Shown: positions 21,478-33,137, counted from the stretch's first letter. The stretch is DNA of 47,377 bases from Mastigamoeba balamuthi (GCA_902651635.1 CACRSC010000071.1:29690-77066), one strand, 5' to 3'. Made by a program: numbers and translations. Notes: generated from the letters alone by a model not told the origin.

Positions 21478-22090
21478 AACGGGCAGCCGGCCAAGCACAT
21501 CATCAAGGCATGCAGGCAGCCATCTGGGGCATCATGGGTGTCACAACGAGGGAGGGCTACTACGAGCACATCGGCCTCAGGTTACCTGGCAGAGACCAGC
21601 TGCTCTTCCTGCTCTGCAGGGCTGTCTGTGGCAGCCTCAAGAAGAACTACCACACTGTTGCGGCCCTGTCCCCAGCCCCCAATACAGGCACTGGATCTCG
21701 GTGTTCTCAGGCAGCACCGGCGACTTCCAGAGGCCCTGATGCCTGCTGGGCCTCCATCCGCATGTTGCCTGGTCTGCGTTCACACCATTTTTGCATCATG
21801 CTTGAAGCTCTCGCACCAACAAGACGAAATTTCATTTGGGCACAGCAACCTAAGTTCACTGGTACAACAACACCAACGAGTAGCAATGCTGGCATGAGCA
21901 CCACAGCCCTGTGCTCGCCCACTCACCACAGCAGTGAACAGGCCAGCGTTGTTCACAGGGGTGTCCGTGGGCGACAAGGAGCAGGTGGTCAGAGGAGCCG
22001 AGGACCGCTGGCAGCAGCGCGAGCTCCACAAGAACGCCTGTGCCGACGTCGTCCTGCCACCACCAGAGCCGCCTTTTGTCATTGAGCTGC
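21478..22090 (+). pseudogene. Decayed retroelement relic, right part
   Basis: Sequence resumes in a frame compatible with AAEYDRR at the left of the nested transposon, then shifts frame to MQAAIWGIMGVTTREGYYEHI and LLFLLCRAVCGSLKK. Later stretches (WISVFSGSTGDFQRP) again need frame changes. I cannot assign a domain. It is most simply the continuation of the 17601-18993 relic. Confidence 0.4.
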
Positions 22091-22329
22091 ACAGCCACCC
22101 ACCCTCCTCGCCTCGCCCGCGGCGAAGTCGCCGTGCAAGTGGGGCAGCGCAGCTGCCTGCGACCTTGGGGGAGCCTCCGAGGCACGCGACTAGGGCTGTG
22201 TGGCACTGTGGCTGTGCTGACGTGGGCGCGGGAGCTGCTGTGGGCGCCATGGGCGTTGGGGCCGCGAGTTGGCACGAGGCAGCGGCTGTGTGCTTGGGAC
22301 GCTTGCCGTAGATATTTCTGTCGCGGGAA

Positions 22330-22437
22330 CTTCTCAAGCACAATTCCCGCATTCCTGCATCCTTCCACGCACAATTTCCGCGTCCCTGAGTCCTTCCACG
22401 CACATTTCCCGCGTTCCTCGGCCCTTCTCAGGCACAG
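22330..22437 (+). repeat. 31-bp tandem repeat, about 3.5 copies
   Basis: Units start CTTCTCAAGCACAATTCCCG, CTTCCACGCACAATTTCCG, CTTCCACGCACATTTCCCG and CTTCTCAGGCACA. Noncoding minisatellite. A separate 16-bp duplication of CTCCAGAGTTTCTCA follows at about 22494-22527. Confidence 0.75.
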
Positions 22438-22614
22438 ATATTAATTTCGTGGGTGCTTCTCAGGCACCTCACTGTACCCAGACTGAGATATTTCTCCAGA
22501 GTTTCTCATTCTCCAGAGTTTCTCAGCCCCCTGATAATATCTCCTCCCGTTGTCCTCTCGTCACGTGCGCCTCCCTCACACAGCGCTGCTGCTCGCCGCC
22601 ACCAGCCAGCAGCC

Positions 22615-22905
22615 CCTCCTCGCTGCCATCGCCGACGCCCTCGCAGCCACTGCCCCCAGGGCCGCTGCCTGCGTGGCGGCGGTCCCTGCGTCCTCCCCTC
22701 CCTCGCCCCGATCGTTGCCCCCATCCTCGTGTGCTGCTCTCACAGCACACAGCACACAAGGGGGATGCTGAACCCTCCCATTCCCATTCGCAGCCCCATT
22801 GCCACACTCCCCTCCTCTCTGCTGAAGTGAATCGGTCCACAGCGGAACACACTGCAGAGACCCGCTCACAACGCACTGCTCTTCACACAATTGATTTGGT
22901 TATCC
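22615..22905 (+). repeat. Dispersed block shared with 140-480 (inverted) and 32040-32190 (inverted)
   Basis: Encodes the same LAAIADALAATAPRAAAC stretch and continues through AATCGGTCCACAGCGGAACA to TTGGTTATCCTGTCG, as does the minus strand at 140-480. The copy at 32040-32190 holds only the first half. It is a shuffled piece of the unrecognised gene family rather than a defined mobile element. Confidence 0.65.
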
Positions 22906-23979
22906 TGTCGCCTGAGCTCCGCCTCGCTGCGCTGCTCAAGGCCGTGCGGGTCCGCGTCAGTGACTGCGACTTGATGGGAGAGCTCGTGGCGCGTGTTCAG
23001 GTGGGGGCACTGAGGCTGCGACTGGGCGAGGGGTCCGGTGGTACGACCACTGCCTGTGGGCCCTCGGGGCCCTCGATACCCTGCTGCGGCCACACGATGC
23101 ACCCGAGGCAGCGAGGCTCTTGATGCCGGACAGGTACCGCGAGGTGCTCAGGAAACTGTTCAATGCGGCCATCGTGGAGGCCTTTTCTTGCGGGGCGTTG
23201 TGGTGGCCCCGGTGCTGAGTGTGGAGCCCCTCGAGTACGTCCTCGTGCGCTCGCACTTCACGGGTCCGTGAGCATGCTGCTCCCTTGCTGATACTCACAC
23301 ACTCTGTTGCTCTTTCGCCTCACTCGGGCGCCCCTCGGTGCAGAGGAGGATCTGGTGGGCATGCGGAGGCTGAGGAAGGCGGGCCCTGTGGACCAGCTCA
23401 TCATGGCCGAGCTGGAGCAGATGTTAGAGCTCTTCCAGTGCCTCTACGACCTGCGCACATGCCTCTGATGGCACTGCGGCGAGAGGGCGCTGACGGCAGA
23501 GTGCAGGTGGTGATGCACGAGCTCGGGTTCCCGCGCCCAGAGGACCGCGTGTCCGACGCCCCCGAGGCCGCGGCGCGGAGGTGGCTGGGGGACATCTGCG
23601 AGGACGAGGACCTGCTGGTGGACAACCAGATGATGGTGCCCGCGCACTATGATGCCAACACAGGGCGCTACAAGGTCTGGTGCTTTCTGGGCTCGAGGCG
23701 ATGTATGCCCCTGGCTCGGGTCCCGTCCTCATGCCTTCTGCTCCCCTGAGCAAAACGAGGTTCGACAGTTATATGCCTGTGTTTGATGAAGTCGTGGTGG
23801 ACAAGCTGCTGGACCGTGCAGAGTTCCAGGAGCTGTGTGACAGGCACCGCGGCGAAGTCGCAGAGATCCTGAGGAGGTCGATGGCAGCAGCTTCCGTTCC
23901 GTCCCTGCGAATGCACTTGGTACCACACAACAGATCATGTGCAGTGGTACTGAGGACATGGGGCAAGTGGCAATGCTGA
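22906..23979 (+). pseudogene. Unrecognised multi-exon gene family, copy 1, decayed
   Basis: Recognisable against copy 2 at 32200-33137: LRGVVVAPVLSVEPL, MRRLRKAGPVDQ, VMHELGFPRPEDRVSD, MMVPAHYDANTGRYKVWC and DSYMPVFDEVVVDKLL. Signs of decay: two frame changes (near 23035 and 23188), loss of about 12 residues after SVEPL, and a ruined splice donor where copy 2 has GAC|GTACGC and this copy has GACCTGCGC. The extra 5' part (DHCLWALGALDTLLRPHDAP) has no partner in copy 2. Family and function unknown. It lies just before the caspase-like B 3' end. Confidence 0.55.
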
Positions 23980-24161
23980 ATGGGGTCACAATGGTTCTTC
24001 AGTGTGGAACTCGTTCTCACGGGCGGTGGTCAGGGGCACAGCAGACTTTATAGTGTCGAGAAACAGTTGGAGGACGAACAGTGAAGCAACAACAAGGCTG
24101 AAATGGGTGCTCTGCAATTCCATTCAGTTGCTTGGTGTCTCATATCGAAAACCCACCTCAT

Positions 24162-27100
24162 TCAGTTGTCGTTGGAGTTGATCACCTCGAGGACGTGCCT
24201 CCACAGCTTAAGGCTGGGGGTCTCCCTGCAGCACTCCACCACGTACTCGAGCGACAGCTCGAACTTCCTCATGCTCTCCTCGCACCCCTCCCCAGTGTCC
24301 TCCTCCGGCTCCTCAAACGCGATTGCGCCCCACATCCTCTGGTCCGCGAAGCTCTTCCCCGCTGCCCTCCTCTGCACTGCCTCTCCCGCTGCGACGAACG
24401 CCTTCCACACAGCCAGCTCGTCTGCCGTGCTTGCCAGGGCCTTGCCAGCACCCTCGCACAGTGGGTACCACAGCGTCCTGCTGACAGGACACTCGACAGT
24501 GCTGCTCGCCTGTGCCCCAGTCCTCGCCACCACTCTACCATCCTCTGTGCAGGCTCTGATGCCGCAATGATTCTGTTCTCGTCCACAGGTGCGACGGGGC
24601 TGTTGCGCTGCTGGAACAGTTGCACGTTGGTCATCTCGGGTGGGTCCAGAGCTGCCTGCCTCTCGGGATTCGCACTGCCGCCGTTGTCGAGAAGCAGAAA
24701 GCCACATAGGGTTGCACTGGTGTGGACAGTCCAGTCGGGGGACAGGCGGCACAGAGGACTGGCGGACAGGCACTCACTCGCGATCAGGTGGCGTTTCTGC
24801 AGCTCCTGCTTCAGGGCCTCTCTGAGTGCCCCACTCTCATCGATTCCTCTGTCCTCACTCCTGCTGGAACACTTCTGATCCTGTAGATGCCTGGTCAGTC
24901 CAGTGGAAGTAGACATGCCAAGCAAGTAAATTGAACCGTGAGTTTCTTGCAGAACTGAAGCAGTGTGGGTGCGCCAGCAGCCTTGTCCTGCTTCGATGCC
25001 AAGCACGCCGTGACCAGCACAGATAGTGCCTTCTTGCACAGAGCAGACAGAAGCACTGCGGGGTCTGCCTCCATTCTGCGTGCACCTGTCTCGTGGGTCG
25101 GTGCCCACAGCATCGACGAGAACGCTGTGGCAACTGCACTATACACGGCACTGGTGATCATCGCAGAGACCTCGCGGCTGCTTCTCGTCGTCTCCCTCGC
25201 CCTGCCGTCGGCGTCCCACACGTCGAGGGCGGTCAGGGTGCTGCAGGCGCTGCGCATCGCGCACACCCCGAGAGCATCTGCCATGGAGGACTGCAGGCGC
25301 CTCGCGACGTTGGCAGCTCTGGGGTCGCAGCGCGTCTGGGCCACCACGGAGCCGCACACAACAGGTGATGAGAGCTGCGTCAGGATTGTCACGATGTCGG
25401 CAAAAGCCTCGTGCAGGACACCGCCCTCTGGGGAGCTCTTGAGGCCCTCTGCCCACTCGGGGCGCAGGGCGTCGAGGATGGCGTAGCTCGCTGTGTGCGC
25501 CACCACGTCAAACGCCCTGCTCGTCGACACTTCAGCAGCGCCATCTCTCGTGTGGAACACGGGGAAGAGCAGACCTCCAGCAGTGCGACTGTACACGGGC
25601 TGTCGCGTTACCTGCGCCCTCGTGTCCACCATGAGGGTGCTGCCCACCTTCCACAGAAGACCTCTGTTGCTGCTCTCTGTCCCAATCCACTCTCCAAGCC
25701 TGTCTTGCGGGGACAGCGGCTGCCCTGGCCAGTCTTCGGAGTTTTCGTCTGAGCGCAGCACCCGCTCCACGGCGTCGAGGACCTGGCGGACAACAGCAAA
25801 CGCATTCGAGTACTCAAGGACCCGAAGGCCCCCCTCACCCTGTTGCGACCTGTGCGCTCCCTCGTTTGTTTCTGCAGACGAGAGAACAGCAATGCGCATC
25901 GCCATAGAGTGATCCGCCCCTCTTTGTGGAGTCGTGGAGCACTTCGCGGATGGAGACGGGCGAGTCCCACAGTGTGAGCACACCACTGGAGGGCCTGGCG
26001 GCACTAAACCTGAAGACCACAGGGCGATCTGTCCCGAATCCTCGAGTGTCCTTGGAATTGCTTGTGGCACTTGCTGTGCTCCCTGCAGATGGCGCGGGTG
26101 CAGCTGCCGCATTGGAGGGTATCTTTTGCACGGCACCCGTCGTACAATCAGTCCCCCACCTGAGGACACTGCGCATGAATCCCTTGTCGAGGAAAGCTGA
26201 CGGCTCAAACATGGGTTTCTGTGCCATAAGCGTTGCGTCTGCTAGACGCCGACTCTCCATACTGTCCTTGATCATGTTGTAGGTTACATCTTTTCCAGTG
26301 TACTCACTGTCCCAGGTATAGAATAAAAGCACCGAGTTGAGCGCTCTCGTGAAGACGCCCCAGTATTTCAACTCGTAATTCACGTCGTCCTTGTCCCAGA
26401 TCTGTTCACTCTGCTCTCTGGACAGCTGGTCGCCGTGGGAGGAGGCCAATATGAACAGTACTCCAAAGCCTTGTGTTTTTCTGTGCACGTCGCCCGCCAT
26501 CGCTCTGCTGGATACCGCTGTGCCGTCCTGCCCCTTGGCTGTTCTCTCGGCCCAGTCGAGTGCAGCAGCAGCAGACACATCTCTTCCCGCAGCAGCAGAG
26601 AGAAGCGGGAGGACCACGCCCGGCAGTACCTTCACCCCACGGGACAGCGCGGCCACCAGTCCTCGGCTGTTCATCATGTCCAGCGCGATGTGCGCGTACT
26701 GAGCAGCAGCGTCATTGGCGTTTCCAACTGCCCCCCATGCGGCTAGAAGAGCATCGGTTGTGGTGGTGGGATCACGGTACGCCATCTCAGCAACGACCCT
26801 CGAGTACCCCGCGTCTGTGACTTGACGCACGAGCTCTGCCATGCCCTCCCCCACAGCATCGCTGATCTCCTCCGTGTCCACCCGCCGCTCCACAACGGCA
26901 CCCAACACATCGCCGACGACCTGTGTGAGCGCGGCACCGCCCTGTGCGATGCTTGCCATCAGCCCCAGCCACCGCAGGTTCGACAGGGCCGCTGTGCGAC
27001 TCTTGATCTTCGCCCTGAGGGGTTCGCCGCAGAACTCCTGAACCCGCACTTCGATTGCGCTCCCGAGGCCATCAGGGACTGATGTCATGCGCCCGATGGC

Positions 27101-30100
27101 CGAGCACCATGACCGCTGCGCTCCCTCGAACATCAAGGAATGATATTCCCGGGCCTCATCCACGGGCGAGTCCCTCCTGGCCCACTCCGCAACCACGGCA
27201 CACCCAACGTGCAACGGGGCGTTCTGGATTGCGCGTGCGATGACGGCGTGGCAGGCATCGCGCATCTCCTCCACGAGTCGCCCAGCAACACTCCCTTGCT
27301 CGCTGGCAAAGAGAACTGTGTTCAGCTCGGCATCAGGGAGCAGCGAGAGCACGTCCTCCAAAAACAGTGCCGGATTCTGTTCGCCCTGCTTCTTTCCGAG
27401 CGCCCTGGCTTTATCGATCAGCAGTGCATGGGCGCTCTCCCACATGTGGTCGTTGGACTGGGATAATGCGACTGCGAGTGCCACGTTGCAGATGTCGCGA
27501 ACCGAGGCCCAGTTCTTTCCCTTGCCTTGGGAGACGTCTGTGGCGATGTCAGAGTTCACGTACTGAGCAATCGGCGATGACCCTGGTGCCAGAGTCCCGA
27601 GCACGGCTTCATGAACGATCTGAGGGACAGCAGCAATCGCACAGTCGATGATGTCCGCAAGACCAGCAGATGCAATCGCCCGAAGATCACCCACGCTGAA
27701 CCCCTTTGTCTCCGAGCTACCAGCGTGCATCGGGCCCTTACTAGCGCGTCTGCAGGCCACTGCGGGTACGACAGAAGAGCCCTCGACAACAGCGATCCTG
27801 AGCAGTGCGGGAATCACCCCTGGGGGCAGTCCGCGGAGAACACTGTGTGGGTTCTGCAGCATCTCCTGCACCTGCTGCAACTCCTGAAGCTGAGCGTGCT
27901 GGCACAGAGACGCGGCCAATACTGTGCTGCCAGAGGCATCTATGACCATGCCGATCGCATCGATGGAGCTGCGCAGGGAGATCTGATCAAGCAGCGCACT
28001 GTAACGGCTGCCTGGCACCCCGTTCCTCACAATCTCTCTGCACAGAGCAGTCCTGGCGATCTCTGGCTCCTGAGCCAGCATTTCACCGATCATGCGCACC
28101 CACGGCCTGCCAGTCGTGCGATCGATCTCGCTGTCTTGCCCTTCCAGCAGAGCCAACTTCTCCTCATAGGAGAGGCCATGCAGCACAGCGTGCAGTCGCT
28201 CCTTGTCGCCAGCAGCACCGAGGACAAGCGACTTGGCAGCCTCTGAAGTCCCCTGGGACACAGCAGCAAGGAGTGTGTTGGCCCACTCGCTGTCGGATAG
28301 CTCTCGCATCATCAGCTGCCTTCTGGAGATGCTCGTGTCCAGCCCCCCGTCGACGCTGTCCACGACGTCGCACATGCCGCGTGGGTCCAGGTCGATGGCC
28401 TCCCCCAGCACCGCTGCCAGCCTCTCGTCTGTGAGACTCCGCAGTGCGTGCAGCGTGACATCGTCCAGCGAAACGTCCCGTGCGGATGCGGATGACCGCT
28501 TGGCAGCGTCGACGATGCCGGGCCCGAATGCCTGCGCCCCACTCAGGATGTCCACCCACCCATCCACGTATTCCGTCCCGACTCGCATCGTGTCGACGAT
28601 GGAGCCGAGGCAGAGTGGCCTNNNNNNNNNNNNNNNNNNNNNNNNNNNNNNNNNNNNNNNNNNNNNNNNNNNNNNNNNNNNNNNNNNNNNNNNNNNNNNN
28701 NNNNNNNNNNNNNNNNNNNNNNNNNNNNNNNNNNNNNNNNNNNNNNNNNNNNNNNNNNNNNNNNNNNNNNNNNNNNNNNNNNNNNNNNNNNNNNNNNNNN
28801 NNNNNNNNNNNNNNNNNNNNNNNNNNNNNNNNNNNNNNNNNNNNNNNNNNNNNNNNNNNNNNNNNNNNNNNNNNNNNNNNNNNNNNNNNNNNNNNNNNNN
28901 NNNNNNNNNNNNNNNNNNNNNNNNNNNNNNNNNNNNNNNNNNNNNNNNNNNNNNNNNNNNNNNNNNNNNNNNNNNNNNNNNNNNNNNNNNNNNNNNNNNN
29001 NNNNNNNNNNNNNNNNNNNNNNNNNNNNNNNNNNNNNNNNNNNNNNNNNNNNNNNNNNNNNNNNNNNNNNNNNNNNNNNNNNNNNNNNNNNNNNNNNNNN
29101 NNNNNNNNNNNNNNNNNNNNNNNNNNNNNNNNNNNNNNNNNNNNNNNNNNNNNNNNNNNNNNNNNNNNNNNNNNNNNNNNNNNNNNNNGCGAACATGGCT
29201 GCGATGTTGACTGTCGACATTGTTCTCCTGCCAAGGCCGCTGTGGTCACTGAGAGTGCGCGTCAGGCATCATCGGCAATCAAAGTGTGTGACGGCAGGGG
29301 GCGCACTGGGGGCACAGAAACGAGTGAAGGTGAGAATTGTGGGCGTCCTGCCTGGGGTCGACTTTCCATTTGCCCTTGCGGTTCACGTACTCGTATCGGG
29401 CGCCGCCGTGGCCAGAGAAGTGGAACAGCAGCACGTCCCCCCTCGCGGCCTCGCTGCACATTGTCTGGAGGTGCGTCAAGATCGCTCTGCCCGTAGCCTC
29501 CTCGTTCTTGAGGACCTTGATGTCCTCATCGGCGCACCCGTAGTAGCTGGCCCAGTGCTTCATGAGGTCCAGGTCGTTGCATGCTCCCTTGAGGGAGGGG
29601 ATATCCGGGTTCTGGTAGTCTGTGGTGCCAGTGAGTGTGGTGTGTTGCTGTGTGTCATGCTCACTGTTCACCCCCACCAGCAGCGCTGTGACCTTCGCTG
29701 GCCTCTGACGGCGGCTCCGCCAGAGGAACATGAGCTCTGCCTGCTCTGTTTCATCCTCGGCCAACATAGGCAGCGAATTTATGTCGGGTTGCACTTGCTC
29801 CATACGAAACGTGGCCTTGCAGATGCTGACGGACGGCCGCATCTCCGAGATGCTGACCAGAGAGACAGTCACATTCCAATCGGGCTTGTACTCCAGGCCC
29901 ACCACAAGCCGGTTCGGGTCCCAGCTGACCGGATTTCGCACATAGTCGCCGCCCTCGGCGGGGCTCAGGACCTCCATCACGGGCAACTCGAGTTCGAACA
30001 GGGGCTTCACCTCGTCCGTCGCCTCGTTCGGCTCCTTGTCCGTCACCACGAAGCGCAGCTTGACCTTGAGGTGCCGCTGGGGCGCCACTCTGCCTGTGTG

Positions 30101-30230
30101 AGGTTGCCCAGTTGAGTTGGGTGTGTGTGCGATGGCGACGAGCTGTATGCTGGGGATGCGCGCACTTGAACTTCACCTCAATCTTCTTGAGGTTCATGTA
30201 CTTGCCCACACCAGGGACTGGTTGTTCCAT
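24162..30230 (-). CDS. Caspase-like giant protein B (assembly gap inside)
   Basis: Minus strand from ATG 30230. Exon 1 (30166-30230) joins across a 76-nt intron to 30089, giving a beta-rich N-terminal domain (HLKVKLRFVV, WNVTVSLVSISEM). Then comes a C14 caspase-like p20: VTALLVGVNS, SLKGACNDLDLMKHW and the catalytic His in DVLLFHFSGHGG. The catalytic Cys should lie in or beside the N run at 28622-29188. From 28620 down to about 25915 a long helical region matches copy A (GAQAFGPGIVDAAK, LTDERLAAVLGEAIDLDP). One-base shifts occur near 25910 (AGGGG run) and near 24535. An intron at about 24893-24950 leads to the C-terminal exon ending at 24162. It keeps the uninterrupted site where copy A took the LTR element. 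Divergent partner of ankyrin-like B. Confidence 0.65.
28622..29188. other. Assembly gap (run of N)
   Basis: 567 undetermined bases, inside the caspase-like B gene between the catalytic His exon and the helical region. The catalytic Cys block of this copy is therefore not visible. Confidence 0.99.
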
Positions 30231-30493
30231 TCGCGGCGCTCGCGTGGCTCTGCGACGGCGGTGCGACAATACTCTCGGCTGTGCCTCACCAGTAAGGTCG
30301 GTAAGGAAGACTGTGCGGTGTGAACCTCCAGAGGTGCATTCCTTTTCGTCGACACGTCACCAGCAGCAGTCCTGCCGTGCCTTGGCGTCCGTTGGCGTCC
30401 CAAGGGTCGGCCACGTCAGATGGGTTCAGGAATCCCCAACGGTTTTGTTGGGCTGTAGGGACCGCAGGGCGTCGGCACAGAGCCACAGAGGCG
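30231..30493. promoter_or_regulatory. Divergent 5' region, caspase-like B and ankyrin-like B
   Basis: 263 bp between opposed start codons. It includes the leader block at 30407-30493 conserved with module A. The minus-strand frame is also open to an ATG at 30269. Confidence 0.5.
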
Positions 30494-31963
30494 ATGAGTG
30501 CGAGCAGCGGCAGCGACACCGCAGGGCCTGCAGCTGCAGCCCATCTCGACGCCCAGCTGCGCACGGCGTGGCTCCTGCGCAACCACGTGCTGCGCCGCGT
30601 GCACGACAGCGACGTGGGCGCTCTGGCGCTGGCGCTGCCCGCTGCACTGGCCTACCCCTGCTGCTGCCCTGAGAACTCCAACGGCCACCTTACGAGCTCC
30701 GACTATCTTCTGCGCGAGCTGCTGAGGGCGTGTGCGCCCCGGCGCCTGTGCCCCGCCACCTGCGCGCTGTTTGTGCGCTGGCAGCCCCTCTGCTGGTGCG
30801 CTGCCCGTGCTCTGCTGCCCAGCTCTGCCCTCCTCCTCGCCGCCTGCGCTGCCCTCTCCCGCTGCCCCGCTGCTATCGGTGCTGCCTCGGCTGTCGTCGC
30901 TGCCGTGCCTCCCTGTGCGTCTCCCGAGTGTGCCCTCAGTGCCCTCAGTGCCCTCTTGTGACAGTGCGCTCTTCTCAGACATCGCTGCAAAGCGCGAGCT
31001 CGAACAGCGCAACCTGCCCGAGTCGCAGGCGATGATGTCGGCGCTGACCTCGGGGAGCACAGCGGCCATGGCGGCAGCTGTGCAGCAGATCGCGAGCAGC
31101 AGAGGCACGCAGCCATCGCGCTCTCCCCAGCCTGCTGCCCCTCTGGCGCTCACTGCCCTCGCACAGCCATCTGCGCTACGCTGCTCCGTGCTGCGTGCTC
31201 CACGGGGTCGGTGCACGTCCTCGCTGTTCTCGAGACCGCCCCGTTCGCGCCCCTCGCCATGGACATCGCAGAGGGCAGTGTCGCGCTGGCACAGGCCTGC
31301 TGCTCGGGCAATGTCGACGCTGTGCGCAGGCTGGCGCAGCCCCCGTACAGCCTCGGGAGAGCTCACGCCACGCACAACCACTCCCGCGCCCTGGTGGCAG
31401 CCGTCCGTGGCAATTTCCCAGACATCGTGCGGGAGCTGGCGCAGCCGCCGTGGTCTCTGGGCACCGGCGACGAACGAACGGGTATCTCCTCTGCTCTACG
31501 TGTTGCCGGCAGGCACAACAGCTGCGCTCTCATCGACGTGCTGCTGCGGCCGCCGTACAACGCGGCATCAGACCCGCGCGCTGTGGATCTGTGCATCGGA
31601 GCAGCGTGCCACGACCACTGCGTGAAAACCATCGAGGCGCTCTGGAGGTTCCTGGGAAGCAAGTACTCTCCGTTCATTCTGTACAAGGCGTGCTGCGAGG
31701 GCAATGACCGTGTGGTGGAACTCCTCTCCAAGCCGCCATACAACATGGGCCACGCAGAGGCGGTTGCAGGCAATTGCCTGCCATTTGCATGGGCATGCGA
31801 ATACGGCCGCTTGCGCGTCATCAGGGCTCTGGTCCGAGCTCCCTACTCTGTGACCAAGGAGGACGTTGTTGGTCTTGTGGCCGAACTGGCGATACCGTGG
31901 ATGCCTGAAGTCTACAGGGTGCTTGCTGAGGAACCGCTCTGTTATATCAGGTCTCAGTCTTAG
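30494..31963 (+). CDS. Ankyrin-like repeat protein B, TGA at codon 156
   Basis: Paralogue of 15203-16741. ATG 30494 and stop 31963 lie in one frame of 490 codons with one internal TGA (30959-30961), close to the position seen in copy A and likewise followed by CAG. The N-terminal 150 residues closely match copy A (MSASSGSDTAGPAAAAHLDA). Repeats after about codon 255: DAVRRLAQPPYSLGRAH, DIVRELAQPPWSLG, ALIDVLLRPPYNAASD, RVVELLSKPPYNMGHAEA and RVIRALVRAPYSVTKED. Between the TGA and the repeats the best similarity to copy A changes frame, so indels or unmarked introns are likely there. Divergent from caspase-like B. Confidence 0.6.
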
Positions 31964-32213
31964 AATGAGAGCTGTTCTCAATACCCATTCACGTGTGCAT
32001 TGAGTTTGTTCAGGGAAGATCTGTGCTGGTAAACGCCTGTGTACTGTGTGTTGTGAGAGAGCAGCGCACGAGGATGGGGGCAGCGAGCGGGGCCAGGGAG
32101 GGGCGGACGGAGGGACCGCTCTCCAGGTGGCGGGCGATGTCAGCGCAGGCAGCGGCCCTGGGGGCGGTGGCCGCGAGGGCGTCGGCGAAGTCTACAGGGT
32201 GCTTGCTGAGGAA
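31907..32213 (+). repeat. 27-bp direct repeat at a chimeric junction
   Basis: The 27 bases starting GAAGTCTACAGGGTGCTTGC occur at 31907-31933 (3' end of ankyrin-like B) and again at 32187-32213, where they join an inverted dispersed block to the unrecognised gene. This is a rearrangement scar. Confidence 0.7.
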
Positions 32214-33137
32214 GCAGCTCCTGAGTCACCCCAGAAGCGGAGGCGTTTTCATCCGGGGTGTTGTGGTGGCCCCGGTGCTGAGCGTGGAGCCCCTCGCTGA
32301 GTACTACCTCAGGCGCGCGCACTCGTACCAGTTCGTCCTCGGCGTGCTGCGCTCGCACTTTCCGGGTCCGCGGGCTTGCTGCTCCCTTGCTGATGCGCAC
32401 TCACTCTGTCGCTCATTCGCCTCACTCGTGCGTCCCTCGCTGCAGTCACTGTGGAGGAGCTGGCGGGCATGCGGAGGCTGAGGGAGGCGGGCCCAGTGGA
32501 CAAGCCCCTGGTGGCCGAGCTGGAGCAGATGGTCGAGCTCTTCCAGGGCCTCCACGACGTACGCACACGCCTCTGGCGACACTGCGGCGAGCGGGCGCTG
32601 ACGGCAGAGTGCAGGTGGTGATGCACGAGCTCGGGTTCCCACGCCCAGAGGACCGCGTGTCCGACGCCCCCGAGGCCGCGGCGCGGAGGTGGCTGGGGGA
32701 CATCTGCGAGGACGAGGACCTGCTGGTGGACAACCGGATGATGGTGCCCGCGCACTATGACGCCAACACGGGGCGCTACAAGGTCTGGTGCATCCTGGGC
32801 TTCGCCACATGCAGTCTCGAGGCGAAGTGTGCCCCTGGAAAGGGTCCCTCCCGTCCTCATGCCCTCTGCTCCCAACGCCAACGAAACGGGCCAGCAGCAG
32901 CAGGGTGAGAGCGCACTTTGTTTTCTGGATCTGAGCAAGTCGAGGTACGACAGCTTTGTCCCTGTGTTTGTCGAGGCTGTGGTGGACAAGCTGCTGGTCT
33001 GCTCAGAGTTTCAGCAGCTGTGCGACAAACATCGTGGCACAGTTCCAGCGATCCTGCGTGAGGTGGAGGGCAGTGCTTGTAATGCCCCCACCAGAAGGCG
33101 CAGGTACCGCCAACTAGTGAGGGAGCAGCTGTCCTGA
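32200..33137 (+). CDS. Unrecognised multi-exon gene family, copy 2, 5' end rearranged
   Basis: Exon blocks: VFIRGVVVAPVLSVEPLAEY with RRAHSYQFVLGVLRSHF; then VEELAGMRRLREAGPVDKPLV and ELEQMVELFQGLHD. A 58-nt GT-AG intron follows (GAC|GTACGC...GTGCAG), then VVMHELGFPRPEDRVSD, LLVDNRMMVPAHYDANTG and RYKVWCILGFA. The last exon has SKSRYDSFVPVFVEAVVDKLL and ends at 33137. An intron near 32370-32445 separates the first two blocks. The frame changes between the KVWC exon and the last exon, by splice or indel. The 5' end joins abruptly to duplicated ankyrin-gene and inverted-block sequence near 32187-32215, so a true start is not visible. No known domain recognised. Confidence 0.5.

Noticed and set aside
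29195-30115. 306-codon plus-strand frame opposite caspase-like B
   Set aside because: It is the antisense of the conserved caspase-like domain and shows no motif of its own.
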